Shown here in pieces: positions 25,490 to 34,745 of a DNA stretch of 64,000 nucleotides. The DNA lies in NCBI RefSeq assembly GCF_041227145.1, contig NZ_JBGFSP010000003.1:2480001-2544000 (forward strand), written 5' to 3'. The notes under the pieces were generated by a model. The model worked only from the letters and a program-made list of their open reading frames with translations. It was not told the origin of the DNA and searched no databases. A program made the translations under genes and the position numbers. This DNA comes from Bacteroides sp. AN502(2024) (lineage in GTDB: Bacteria; Bacteroidota; Bacteroidia; Bacteroidales; Bacteroidaceae). Numbering within the stretch: position 1 is the stretch's first letter; each line of letters begins with the position of its first letter.

Positions 25490-25891
25490 ATGATTTTTTA
25501 TAATAGTCTTTTAGCGAAGTGCTTCTTAGGAAAAGGAAAGAAGCACTATTTTATGTTGGGCTGGTTTTTCTTTACCCGTTATAAATCTTTGGAGGTCTGG
25601 GAAGAGATGGAACTGCGGATTCATGCCAGGCAGTATTGGGAATGTTTTCCGTTGACGCTGATACCGGCACTCGTTTTGTCAATCCTGTTCTCATGGTGGT
25701 GGATGGTGTTGCCCTTCGTGACTTATCACATACTTTATTGGTTTGAAAAAATCATCCGTTCTCATTCCATCTTTAATTGGGAGGCGATAGAGCACAGCGG
25801 CGATACGCTTTATCTTAGGAAAAGAAAAGCGTATGCCTGGAGGAAATGGTACGGGAAGAAAGAGTTGCCCGCCTGCAGCTGGAATGATTGA
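25490..25891 (+). CDS. Small two-helix membrane protein of unknown function
   Basis: A 133-residue protein not assigned to a family. It starts MIFYNSLLAKCFLGKGKK, has an aromatic-rich segment (YFMLGWFFFTRYKS), two adjacent hydrophobic stretches (WECFPLTLIPALVLSILFS and WWWMVLPFVTYHILYWF), and a basic C-terminus (RKRKAYAWRKWYGKKE). The ATG at 25490 is chosen; the reading frame is open further up only from a TTG. A -7-like TACTTTTG lies at 25444-25451. It ends 7 nt from the convergent esterase gene. Inner-membrane location is likely; function unknown. Confidence 0.7.
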   Translation: MIFYNSLLAKCFLGKGKKHYFMLGWFFFTRYKSLEVWEEMELRIHARQYWECFPLTLIPALVLSILFSWWWMVLPFVTYHILYWFEKIIRSHSIFNWEAIEHSGDTLYLRKRKAYAWRKWYGKKELPACSWND

Positions 25892-25897
25892 GATTTT

Positions 25898-27220
25898 CTA
25901 TTTCAAATGCTTTTTGATCCAAAGCAGATGTCCGTATTCGGTATCGTTGGAAGTCCAATGCTCATTAATCGGAGTAATCAGTGCCTCTTTCGGACAGTTT
26001 AGCACATTGTATACGATGTAACTGGTGGTCGGAGGACATACATCGTCGTTGAATCCCCATGTCATGTAGGTATCTGCCTTGATTGACTTCGCAAAGTTCA
26101 CTACATCATAATAAGCCATTGTTTTTATTTTCTCGGGAGTGTCCATCTCAGCCGAATTCCTGAATAAATGAGGGTATCCGCCGGCACGTCCGGCTTTATA
26201 GCCTGCCATGTCACTTAATGCAGGATGATTGGCGACACAGGCCGTCACCCGTTGATCCAGTCCGGCGGTGATTAATGCCAGGGCACCTCCTTGGCTGCCT
26301 CCTTGTGTGATGACGTTTTTGCCATCCCATTCAGGCAGGGAGGTCAGGAAGTCTATGGAGCGTACGCAAGCCAGATATACCCGTTTCATATAGTAATTGT
26401 CGCGGCTATCGAGCCCATTGGTTAGGTAGCCGTTCGCTCTGCCGTTAAAAGCGTTGCTGATTTCTTTGAATGTTTCATCACTCATCTCCGGATGAAGGCC
26501 GTGTATCTCGATCTCGAAGCGGATGTAACCTTGCTCTGCGTAATATTTGTGTCGCAGTGGCTCTTTGATGGTTTTGATTCCTGCTCCCGGAGGGCATAGT
26601 ACAACCGGGAATCTGCCCTCTTTCTTGGGATAGAACAGATAGCCGTAGATGCATTGCCCGCGTTTGTTCAGCTGTAGCCTGACCAGGTAACAATCTATTT
26701 GATCGGTTGAATATTTTTCTACATGCTCTTTGGTGTACGTTAGCGGAAACTCTTTTTGTTCCGCTTTCGCTTTCTCCCAGAATTCCTTGAAATCGGTGGG
26801 CATGGTGGTGTACGGGAGAAGTCTTTCCGGCGAAAAACCGACTTTTACATGATGCGAATAACTCTTCCCGTCTACGGTGGCTTTCAGCCGGCAATCACGG
26901 AATCCGGGTTCTTTCATGGTGCCGAGGGGAATGACGGCTCTTCCGTTTTTCAAAACCACGCTCCCTTGGATGTCGGCGTCAGGCATCATATCTCCCTTTA
27001 TTTCATAGGTGACGGTTACGTTGTCCTTGGGGATGCCGTATTTGTAGAATTGCACTTCTACGGTTGCTTCTTCTCCTGTTCGATAGAGCCAGTCGGCATG
27101 GTTGGGAACTGTGACCCAAAGTACGTCACTTCTATAAGGATAGTTTTCGGCTACAGCGGATAACAAAGTCAGCGACCATAGCCATACGGATGAAAGGAGT
27201 CTCTTCATGGTGTGATTCAT
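25898..27220 (-). CDS. CE7-type acetyl (xylan) esterase, exported
   Basis: A 440-residue protein with a signal peptide (MKRLLSSVWLWSLTLLSAVA), an N-terminal beta-sandwich part (about 30-130) and an alpha/beta hydrolase domain of the acetyl xylan esterase/CE7 type: LCPPGAGIKTIKEP, the nucleophile serine in TQGGSQGGALAL, aspartate in WGFNDDVCPP and histidine in INEHWTSND. It removes acetyl groups from sugars in the periplasm. It lies 48 nt downstream of the beta-lactamase/SGNH gene, at the end of the wall-salvage run, so O-acetyl groups on peptidoglycan or amino sugars are a possible target. A second ATG at 27208 is an equally good start. Confidence 0.85.
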   Translation of the reverse strand: MNHTMKRLLSSVWLWSLTLLSAVAENYPYRSDVLWVTVPNHADWLYRTGEEATVEVQFYKYGIPKDNVTVTYEIKGDMMPDADIQGSVVLKNGRAVIPLGTMKEPGFRDCRLKATVDGKSYSHHVKVGFSPERLLPYTTMPTDFKEFWEKAKAEQKEFPLTYTKEHVEKYSTDQIDCYLVRLQLNKRGQCIYGYLFYPKKEGRFPVVLCPPGAGIKTIKEPLRHKYYAEQGYIRFEIEIHGLHPEMSDETFKEISNAFNGRANGYLTNGLDSRDNYYMKRVYLACVRSIDFLTSLPEWDGKNVITQGGSQGGALALITAGLDQRVTACVANHPALSDMAGYKAGRAGGYPHLFRNSAEMDTPEKIKTMAYYDVVNFAKSIKADTYMTWGFNDDVCPPTTSYIVYNVLNCPKEALITPINEHWTSNDTEYGHLLWIKKHLK

Positions 27221-27268
27221 TGTTTTTATGGATTTGAGATCGTAAATTGTTTTAATTTGGTTGCAATA

Positions 27269-29131
27269 TTACATAAAATTCTTCAGTTTTTTAGCCCATA
27301 TCTTATAGCCTTCATCGGTCAGATGCAATCCGTCGGAAGTTAAATCTGTCCGCAATACATTGGTTCCTTTCTCCGTAAAAAGTGGGAAGAGATTGATATA
27401 GGTGATTTTTCTTTCTTTGGCCAATGCCTCTAATCGGGCATTGATTTCGGGTATCATTGCTGTTTTACCGGTTAATTTCTTGTAGCGACCCAAACTTTCA
27501 TTGATAGGTAGCAGGCTTTGCAGATAAAGTTTGGTTTTGGGAGACTCCTTTTGGATTCGTTCCACTGTCATACGAATCATGTTTACTATACTGTCGGTTG
27601 TCAGATCATGAGAGATGTCATTGACACCGATAAGCAAGAACAACTTTGACGGATGCCTGGGTAGTATTTGGTGCAAACGGTCGTAAATGCCCATTACTTC
27701 ATCACCGATGATTCCTCGGTTACGTATGTTCTTCTTGCCAAGAAGTGCAGACCAGTCTCCGCCTCCTTCGGTCAGGCTGTTTCCCAACATAACTATGTCT
27801 TTGGCAGTAATGGCTGGTTCATCCATGAATTGAAGAAAACGCTTGTAGTAGTGGTCGGTATATACTCGTGGAGCGGGACAAATGGAGGCAGCTACGATGT
27901 TGGCCACTAATGAGCGTAACCGTACAGTGCTGTGTCCGTCTTCAGGATGTACGGCATTGGTTAAAAGAATGACTGAAGTATCGTTGTCCGGATCGATGAC
28001 GATAGAAGTACCGGTATAGCCGGTATGGCTATATGTGTTTGGACTGAAGAAGTCTCCATGGTTGGAAGCATAAGCTGTAAAGCAGTCCCACCCTAATGTA
28101 CGTCCTAAGTCAGCAGTTGCACGAGGAACAGTGCGCATGGTTTTTACACCCAAAGGGCTGAGTATGCGGCGTCCGTTCCATTCACCGCCATTCTGCAGGG
28201 CTGCACAAAGGAGTGCGATGTCTTCTGCACAAGAGAACACGCCGGCATTACCGCTGATGCCTCCGTTCAAGATACGTGCAAGAGGATCATGTACCTGTCC
28301 GCAGAGTACTTGCCCATCCGGTTGTCTTTCTGTGGGGGCGATGAGGCTATGCCAGTCTCCGGCAGTCATACTTGCCCAGCGGGCATCTTCCGTATTCACC
28401 CATTGGCCATTCTTGTCACGTGCGCAGGGCAGATAATCGGTATGGTTCATTCCCAGTACATCGAACAGATTTTCGCGGGCAAAATCACGTAATGACTTGC
28501 CACTGACACTCTCTATGATATGCTGCAAGGTGATGAAGTTCAGGCAACTGTACTGGAAGCCGGTTCGCGGTTTGAAGTCGCGTTTGCAAGTGGCTATGTA
28601 TTCCATCAATCCTTTAGGGTTGGGCGAACCGTACTTTTCCTCCAATGCGGTGACAGGAGCGTAGGGAGGCAGACCGGAAGTATGTGTCATCAGATCGGCA
28701 ATGCGGATTGTCTCTTTTTCTTTGCCGTCTTCACTTTCCCAGCTGATGAAGTTGGGGATATAAAGGCTGACGGGATCCTGTATACGCAGTTTGCCTTGTT
28801 CTGCCAATATCAGGGTACAAATGGCTGTACTCATTGATTTGCTGCAGGAGGCCATATCGAAGATGGTATTGATTGTCATCGGTTCTGCATTCGGATAAGT
28901 CCGCTTGTTGCCGTACGCTTTTAAATAAGCCATTTTGCCATTGCGTACTACGGCTAGTACGGCACCGGGAATACTTTTGTCGGTAATGGCATTTTCAATG
29001 ACTTCATCGGCATGCATTAGTTGGCGGGAATTCATTCCCACTTGTTCGGGGGCTACTCGCTGCAAAGGTTGTGCTACGGCAACCTGTAAGCCGGCGAGCA
29101 GGGAAAAAAGGAGAAGATATGATGTTTGCAT
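27269..29131 (-). CDS. Beta-lactamase-fold serine hydrolase fused to SGNH esterase
   Basis: A 620-residue exported fusion. After the signal peptide (MQTSYLLLFSLLAGLQVAVA), residues about 25-410 form a class C-like beta-lactamase/transpeptidase fold with the SxxK motif in DMASCSKSM (about 95) and YSCLN in place of the usual YxN. Residues about 420-620 are an SGNH/GDSL hydrolase: IVMLGNSLTEGG (block I), RGIIGDEV, LLIGVNDIS and TSDGLHLTDEGY (His block V). Such fusions are expected to act as amidase/peptidase plus deacetylase on wall fragments; exact substrates unknown. It lies 12 nt after murQ, within the salvage operon. Confidence 0.88.
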   Translation of the reverse strand: MQTSYLLLFSLLAGLQVAVAQPLQRVAPEQVGMNSRQLMHADEVIENAITDKSIPGAVLAVVRNGKMAYLKAYGNKRTYPNAEPMTINTIFDMASCSKSMSTAICTLILAEQGKLRIQDPVSLYIPNFISWESEDGKEKETIRIADLMTHTSGLPPYAPVTALEEKYGSPNPKGLMEYIATCKRDFKPRTGFQYSCLNFITLQHIIESVSGKSLRDFARENLFDVLGMNHTDYLPCARDKNGQWVNTEDARWASMTAGDWHSLIAPTERQPDGQVLCGQVHDPLARILNGGISGNAGVFSCAEDIALLCAALQNGGEWNGRRILSPLGVKTMRTVPRATADLGRTLGWDCFTAYASNHGDFFSPNTYSHTGYTGTSIVIDPDNDTSVILLTNAVHPEDGHSTVRLRSLVANIVAASICPAPRVYTDHYYKRFLQFMDEPAITAKDIVMLGNSLTEGGGDWSALLGKKNIRNRGIIGDEVMGIYDRLHQILPRHPSKLFLLIGVNDISHDLTTDSIVNMIRMTVERIQKESPKTKLYLQSLLPINESLGRYKKLTGKTAMIPEINARLEALAKERKITYINLFPLFTEKGTNVLRTDLTSDGLHLTDEGYKIWAKKLKNFM

Positions 29132-29143
29132 ATAAAGAAGCTT

Positions 29144-29959
29144 TTACGGTTGTGCACGATAGGCATCGACTGCTTTTTTGACAGAGCCATGCATCAGTAA
29201 CAATGCTTGGGCCTTGCCATAATCCAAACCAAGCTCTTCTACGAGCATCCGTGTACCACGGTCGACCAATTTCTTGTTGCTGAGTTGCATATTTACCATT
29301 TTATTACCTTTGACACGTCCTAATTGTATCATGATGGAGGTAGTGATCATGTTCAGAATCATCTTTTGCCCCGTCCCGGATTTCATGCGGGAACTTCCGG
29401 TTACATATTCCGGTCCGACCACCATTTCAATAGCTACATCTGCTTCCGCAGCCATTGGAGAATCGGGATTACTGGTGATGCAACCGGTCAGGATACCGTG
29501 TTCACGTGCTTCGTGCATGGCTCCGATTACGTAGGGAGTTGTACCGGAAGCTGCGATGCCGATTACCGTATCCTTATCGGTAATATGGTGTTCCATCAGC
29601 TCTTCCCAGCCGCGATGCATATCATCTTCTGCATTTTCTACCGGGTTACGGAGGGCGGTGTCGCCACCGGCAATCAGACCGATAACCAACGTGGGAGGCA
29701 TACCGAATGTGGGTGGTATTTCCGAAGCGTCGAGAACCCCGAGGCGTCCGCTGGTTCCTGCACCCATATAGAAGATACGTCCGCCTTGCTTCATGCGGGG
29801 CACAATTTGAGTTATCAGTTTCTCTATTTGAGGAATTGTCTTTTGTACGGCAAGTGCCACTTTCTGGTCTTCCGTATTGATGTCATCCAGAATTTCACGG
29901 ACCGACTTTTTTTCCAGGTCGTTGTAGAGCGAAGGTTGCTCTGAGATTTTTACGAACAT
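29144..29959 (-). CDS. murQ: N-acetylmuramic acid 6-phosphate etherase
   Basis: A 271-residue SIS-domain protein. It contains the MurQ signature YMGAGTSGRLGVLDASE (catalytic Glu in the DASE segment), then PPTFGMPPTLVIGLIAGG, GIAASGTTPYVIGAM and GSSRMKSGTGQKMILNM. It splits the lactyl ether of MurNAc-6-phosphate to give GlcNAc-6-phosphate and D-lactate in the cytoplasm. It is the diagnostic enzyme of this operon, placed 18 nt after the sugar kinase gene. Confidence 0.96.
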   Translation of the reverse strand: MFVKISEQPSLYNDLEKKSVREILDDINTEDQKVALAVQKTIPQIEKLITQIVPRMKQGGRIFYMGAGTSGRLGVLDASEIPPTFGMPPTLVIGLIAGGDTALRNPVENAEDDMHRGWEELMEHHITDKDTVIGIAASGTTPYVIGAMHEAREHGILTGCITSNPDSPMAAEADVAIEMVVGPEYVTGSSRMKSGTGQKMILNMITTSIMIQLGRVKGNKMVNMQLSNKKLVDRGTRMLVEELGLDYGKAQALLLMHGSVKKAVDAYRAQP

Positions 29960-29977
29960 AATGGTATTTGTTATTTA

Positions 29978-30817
29978 TTACTTTTCATGGTGATACTTAA
30001 TCAATCCTTCCATCGGGCTCTTGGTGATAGTACCTGGTTGGATACCCATTTCCTGTGCAGCCTTCAATAGGATGTCTTTGTAATAAAAAGCCACGGAACC
30101 GATAAAATGTACCTTGTTATGCCGGTAATCGTATTGCATGACGTTACGTTTCAGGAAAGCCTTGAAACTGCTTAATACCAGTGTATGCACGCACGGCTCG
30201 TTCAGGTTCTGTGCTAAGAATGGAGACAAGCTTGCCAGAAAACGGTTGGGAAATGGTTGGCGGTAAACACGGTCTATGATTTCTCCGGGTGTCAGATTGA
30301 ATTGTGAGAGGAACTTTTCTTTCAGTTCCGGCGTCATCTGGTTTTTGAGAATATCGCCTACCAACAACTTGCCCAGGCAAGCCCCGCTACCTTCGTCTCC
30401 AAGGATAAAGCCTAATGGGGAGACATTGGCGACAATCTCTTTCCCATTGTAGTAACAGGAGTTAGAGCCTGTTCCCATAATGCAGGCGATGCCTGGGCGA
30501 TGCCCGCAAAGTCCTCTTGCGGCAGCCAGCATGTCGGTGCTGACTTCCACATCTCCTTTGACTTTCAGATGCTTGGTGATGGCACGGTGTACCATACTTA
30601 TTTTGTCGGGAACACATCCGGCTCCGTAAAAATAGACAGCATCCAGTTCTTGGGCTCTTAATTGAGGCAATAGGACGGTCTCTATTTCATTACTGATTTC
30701 CTCTTCCGACTGAAAGAAAGGATTGGTGCCTTTGGTGAATATCTGCTGGAGAAGCACTCCATTTTCTACAACGCACCAATCGGTTTTTGTAGATCCACTG
30801 TCTGCGATTAGAATCAT
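29978..30817 (-). CDS. BadF/BadG-family MurNAc/GlcNAc kinase
   Basis: A 279-residue ASKHA kinase: phosphate motif IADSGSTKTDWCVVEN at the N-terminus, ACIMGTGSNSCYYNG around 112 and LGDEGSGACLGKLLV around 140. This family includes eukaryotic-type GlcNAc kinase and the MurK kinase of Bacteroidota and Clostridia. It phosphorylates MurNAc (and perhaps GlcNAc) at O6, giving the substrate of MurQ, encoded next. Order and spacing (18 nt) match the murTKQ cluster described for Tannerella. A paralogue lies at the right end of this window. Confidence 0.9.
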   Translation of the reverse strand: MILIADSGSTKTDWCVVENGVLLQQIFTKGTNPFFQSEEEISNEIETVLLPQLRAQELDAVYFYGAGCVPDKISMVHRAITKHLKVKGDVEVSTDMLAAARGLCGHRPGIACIMGTGSNSCYYNGKEIVANVSPLGFILGDEGSGACLGKLLVGDILKNQMTPELKEKFLSQFNLTPGEIIDRVYRQPFPNRFLASLSPFLAQNLNEPCVHTLVLSSFKAFLKRNVMQYDYRHNKVHFIGSVAFYYKDILLKAAQEMGIQPGTITKSPMEGLIKYHHEK

Positions 30818-30864
30818 TTTGATTGATGATTTTATGGTTTGTGAATGATAATTTTAGAGGGAAA

Positions 30865-32055
30865 CTATATTTTGATATATATTTTCCGTTTGTATAATTG
30901 ATATCCGATACACCAGTTGATGACGATGAACATCAGGGCATAGGCCAAGGAGCCGCCGGTTTCACCAAACAGGGGGGCAAGGATTATCTGATATAAAAAT
31001 CCATGTATGCTGATACTGCCTCCGTTCCACGGCAAACTGATGCTTCCCAAAAGAATGGCGAGTACACCGCCCAATACATACATGAACAATGGGTTGACTC
31101 CGAAGGATTCGAAGAACATGCTCCATCTTTTGTATCCTTTCACATCGATCATCCAGATCAGCAGTGCCAGGAAGCTGGATGCCAATCCGCAGGTAACGAG
31201 TACAAAGGTCGGCGACCAGATCTTTTTGCTGATAGGACATCCGTAGCTCAACAGAAAACCTGCAAAAGTAAGGATCGTACCGACAATGAACAGTTTGATA
31301 AGGTGTGAGTCGAGTACGTTCGTACCGTTTTCCTTGGCGCCTCGACTCTCTTCCAGCATCATACGTCCTACACAGAAGCCCAGCAATACATGAGCAATGG
31401 CGGGGATAGTGCTTAGGATTCCTTCCGGATCTATTCCGTTGTCTTTGTACATGTGTGCGGGAGTCAGGACAGCACGATCGACGATGGAAAGTATATTTGT
31501 TTCATTGTAAGCGAATCCGTTTCCGCACATCAGCAAAATGAAATAGCCTGTTAATAAGGTAGCAATGAGATAGGGGATATTTTTATGCTTCATAGTCAGG
31601 GCAATGATGGACGTTGCTCCATAGCACAGTGCCAGACGTTGCATGACACCTAAGATACGTATACGGTCAAAAGTCCATACAGATGCCCATAGATTCTCAC
31701 CGAAGCTTAGATGGTCCGGAGCAGAACTCCAATAATAGCAGAAGCGTGAAAACCAACCGATAGCCATTCCTATGAGGAAGATGATGATGGTACGTCTTAG
31801 TATTTTCAAGGCAGCGGCACGACTGAACTCGAAATTGTATTTCTTCAGGGAAATGTAGGTAGAGATCCCCATGATAAACATAAAGAAAGGAAAAACGAGG
31901 TCGGTAGGGGTCAGCCCGATCCATTGTGCATGTGCCAGGGGAGCATAAATGTGAGCCCACGACCCGGGGTTGTTTACCATAATCATTCCTGCAATGGTAA
32001 TGCCCCGGAGAATATCAAGGGCAAGAATACGTTTGCTTGTTTTTTGACTGTTCAT
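30865..32055 (-). CDS. DUF5009/HGSNAT-like membrane protein (MurT/NagX-like)
   Basis: A 396-residue polytopic protein with about ten hydrophobic segments and no cleavable signal. ILALDILRGITIAGMIMVNNPG and LVFPFFMFIMGISTYISLKK are hallmarks of the COG4299 / heparan-alpha-glucosaminide acetyltransferase-like family. From memory, a protein of this type placed before the kinase and MurQ genes (MurT) was reported as the MurNAc transporter of Tannerella forsythia; relatives are called NagX. A transmembrane acetyltransferase role is the alternative. It directly precedes the kinase gene (47 nt gap), which favours MurNAc uptake. Confidence 0.8.
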   Translation of the reverse strand: MNSQKTSKRILALDILRGITIAGMIMVNNPGSWAHIYAPLAHAQWIGLTPTDLVFPFFMFIMGISTYISLKKYNFEFSRAAALKILRRTIIIFLIGMAIGWFSRFCYYWSSAPDHLSFGENLWASVWTFDRIRILGVMQRLALCYGATSIIALTMKHKNIPYLIATLLTGYFILLMCGNGFAYNETNILSIVDRAVLTPAHMYKDNGIDPEGILSTIPAIAHVLLGFCVGRMMLEESRGAKENGTNVLDSHLIKLFIVGTILTFAGFLLSYGCPISKKIWSPTFVLVTCGLASSFLALLIWMIDVKGYKRWSMFFESFGVNPLFMYVLGGVLAILLGSISLPWNGGSISIHGFLYQIILAPLFGETGGSLAYALMFIVINWCIGYQLYKRKIYIKI

Positions 32056-32118
32056 AGCGTAATGTGTGTTAAGTTCTAACTATCTTTCCGTTATCGTATT
32101 TTCCTTTGTCTTGTCATA

Positions 32119-33363
32119 CTATGTATATAAGTAGTATGGCTTTGACAATTTGCGGAAGTTTTCGGCATCCTTGTACCAGTAGCCGCGTATATCTTCCCAA
32201 CGGTTACGCTTGCTGAAACGTTCGCGTATCTGCTTTGAACCGCTCACTTTGTCGAACATGTTAAAACGACTTTTGTCTGCATGATCGAAAACGGCACGAT
32301 CAGGATAGAGGGCGGCAACTTCCTGCATCACCAGGAATTGTATTTCACTCAGCGGAGCCTTACCAAAGTCCATGATGTGTACTTGCACACCTTGCAGCAA
32401 TTCTCCTTTACCTACAGAATAGAACGGTTTCAAGTACATGGGTCTGAATATGACTCCCGGTACTTTTAAACTGTTCAGATGCTTGGCAAGTTTTTCTGCT
32501 TCTACCCATTCGGCAGCGAACATCTGGAACGGAATGGTGTAACCGACACCGATGGACATATAGCCCAATTCACCCAGAATACCGCTGACGGGATAAAAAA
32601 ATGCCGAGTGGGGGTGTGGTATGTGTGGTGAAGAAGGTACCCACTGCAGCCCGGTCTGAGAATAGTTCATTTTGCGTTTCCAGCCTTTCATCTTGATAAC
32701 CTGCAAGTTGCATTGTTTTCCTTCTTTCAACATCTTTTCACCGTTCAGCATCAATGCTAATTCACCGCAAGTGAGTCCGTAAAGGTACGGAATTTTAAAT
32801 TGACTGACAAAAGATATACAATCATCTTCGACCAGATTGCCTTCTACTTTCAGCCCACCTATAGGATTGGGTCGGTCAAGGACGATGAACTCCTTGTCGT
32901 TCTCAGCTGCTGCTTCCATGGCAAGCCCCATTGTACTGATGTATGTAAATGAACGGCAGCCGATATCCTGAATGTCATAGACCAATACGTCAATGTCTTT
33001 CAGCATATCGGGAGTGGCTTTGCGGGTTTTCCCGTAAAGTGAATAGACAGGCAATCCGGTTGAGGCATCTTTTATATCTGTCACATGGTCTCCGGCATGT
33101 ACATCACCGCGTACACCATGTTCCGGCCCGTAAAGTGCCACAAGATTCACGTTTGGCGCCTCATGCAGGATGTCGATCGTTGATTTCATCTGATTGTCTA
33201 CGCCTGTAGGATTGGTTATCAATCCTACCCGCTTACCTTCCAAGCATTTGAAGTTCTGCTCTTTCAGTACTTCGATACCGGTTTTGATTCTTATTTTTTG
33301 AGCCTGTGCCACACTTACGCAAAGTAGGCAGAGCAGACTTATCATCATTGTTTTCTTTATCAT
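32119..33363 (-). CDS. namZ: DUF1343 exo-beta-N-acetylmuramidase, NamZ-like (copy A)
   Basis: A 414-residue exported protein with signal peptide MIKKTMMISLLCLLCVSVAQ. Family motifs: GKRVGLITNPTGVDNQM, LVALYGPEHGVRGDVHAG, VLVYDIQDIGCRSFTYIST, IVLDRPNPIGG and GYTIPFQMFAAEW. DUF1343 proteins related to B. subtilis YbbC/NamZ release terminal MurNAc from peptidoglycan glycan ends (GH171). It would work in the periplasm and feed the MurNAc kinase/MurQ route. A second, divergent copy (43106-44272) opens the operon, so the two may differ in substrate or location. Confidence 0.9.
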   Translation of the reverse strand: MIKKTMMISLLCLLCVSVAQAQKIRIKTGIEVLKEQNFKCLEGKRVGLITNPTGVDNQMKSTIDILHEAPNVNLVALYGPEHGVRGDVHAGDHVTDIKDASTGLPVYSLYGKTRKATPDMLKDIDVLVYDIQDIGCRSFTYISTMGLAMEAAAENDKEFIVLDRPNPIGGLKVEGNLVEDDCISFVSQFKIPYLYGLTCGELALMLNGEKMLKEGKQCNLQVIKMKGWKRKMNYSQTGLQWVPSSPHIPHPHSAFFYPVSGILGELGYMSIGVGYTIPFQMFAAEWVEAEKLAKHLNSLKVPGVIFRPMYLKPFYSVGKGELLQGVQVHIMDFGKAPLSEIQFLVMQEVAALYPDRAVFDHADKSRFNMFDKVSGSKQIRERFSKRNRWEDIRGYWYKDAENFRKLSKPYYLYT

Positions 33364-33385
33364 CGCAGTCTCTTGATTTTAATCC

Positions 33386-34720
33386 TTAATTTTCTGATTG
33401 CTTTTTCCCGTATTCAGGGTCTATTTTCTTGTCTGCAAAAACAGTCACTGCTACAGTAGCCATACAACATGCTATGACCATCCAGAAGAAATTGGTATAG
33501 CCGATTGCTTCCTGGATATACCCGGCAAACATTCCCGGGATCATCATACTCAACGCCATGAATGCAGTACAAATGGCATAGTGCGATGTCTTGAATTCTC
33601 CTTCGGAGAAATACATCATATAAAGCATATAGGCGGTAAAGCCGAAGCCGTAGCCGAATTGTTCAATGGCGATGGCTGTTGAGATGGCAAACAGATTGTC
33701 TGGTTGGCAAATGGCCAGATAGACAAATGTCAGACAAGGCAGGGTCATGCATGCTGCCATCCACCAGATGGAACGTTTCAGTCCGATGCGTGATGCGAAC
33801 ACGCCTCCGAGGATACCGCCCACAGTGAGGAAAATTACACCGATGGTACCGTATGCGATGCCTACCTCTGCTGTGGAGAGTCCCAGACCACCTACTTCTT
33901 TGTTAGCCACAAGGAATGGCATACACATCTTGATCAGAAATGCTTCAGGCAAACGGTAGAGTAACATGAATACGATGGCAAGCCATACACCGGGTTTGGT
34001 GAAGTAGGTGGCAAAAGTACGTCCGAATTCTATGAAGATGCTCTTGGCACTGGTTGCTCCTGGTTCCAGAACGGATTTGTCCGAAACAGGCTTGGGTATT
34101 GTGAAGAGATGGTACAAAGTCACTGCACTGAATATCACAGAGGTTACCGACATTGTGATGGTCCATGATAGCGGGATATTGTTGCATTTCAGCTCGATAG
34201 CGCCCGCTATGGCAACGAGGACCCCTTGTCCGAAGATGGAGGCCAGACGGTAGAAAGTGCTTCGGATACCCACGAACTCTGCTTGTTCACCTTGTTTTAG
34301 CGCCAGCATATAGAAGCCGTCGGCTGCAATATCATGGGTGGCGGAGGCAAAGGCCGTAATGATGAACAGTACCAATGTAATGGTGAACATATCGATGGGT
34401 GTTGTTCCGGCGGTCATTGTCGCTTCGTCCGGGTGTGGAATGGTCAGTGTCAATAGGATAAACGCTATTGACATGAGAATCTGCATGGAAATCACCCACC
34501 ATCTTTTGGTTTTGATGATATCGACGAAGGGACTCCAGAAAGGCTTGATGGTCCAGGGGAGGTATAATAGGCTGGTAAACAAGGCCATCTCTCCGTTGGG
34601 AACTCCCATCTTGGCGAACATCAGTACTGAAATGTTGTTTACGATGAAGTAAGGAATACCTTGTGCGAAGTATAAAGTGGGTACCCATGCCCAAGGCGAT
34701 ATTTTTGGGATGTTGTTCAT
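33386..34720 (-). CDS. AmpG-like MFS permease
   Basis: A 444-residue protein with about twelve transmembrane segments. It opens WAWVPTLYFAQGIPYFIVNN and continues LLYLPWTIKPFWSPFVDII, both typical of the AmpG/SLC33 branch of the MFS, plus DIAADGFYMLALKQGEQAEFVGIRS, quoted here only as location about 130-155. AmpG proteins import anhydro-muropeptides (GlcNAc-anhMurNAc peptides). The context between NamZ and SpoIID strongly supports muropeptide import across the inner membrane. Spacing to both neighbours is under 30 nt. Confidence 0.88.
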   Translation of the reverse strand: MNNIPKISPWAWVPTLYFAQGIPYFIVNNISVLMFAKMGVPNGEMALFTSLLYLPWTIKPFWSPFVDIIKTKRWWVISMQILMSIAFILLTLTIPHPDEATMTAGTTPIDMFTITLVLFIITAFASATHDIAADGFYMLALKQGEQAEFVGIRSTFYRLASIFGQGVLVAIAGAIELKCNNIPLSWTITMSVTSVIFSAVTLYHLFTIPKPVSDKSVLEPGATSAKSIFIEFGRTFATYFTKPGVWLAIVFMLLYRLPEAFLIKMCMPFLVANKEVGGLGLSTAEVGIAYGTIGVIFLTVGGILGGVFASRIGLKRSIWWMAACMTLPCLTFVYLAICQPDNLFAISTAIAIEQFGYGFGFTAYMLYMMYFSEGEFKTSHYAICTAFMALSMMIPGMFAGYIQEAIGYTNFFWMVIACCMATVAVTVFADKKIDPEYGKKQSEN

Positions 34721-34745
34721 GATATTGGTTTATTTGTCTGTTAAT

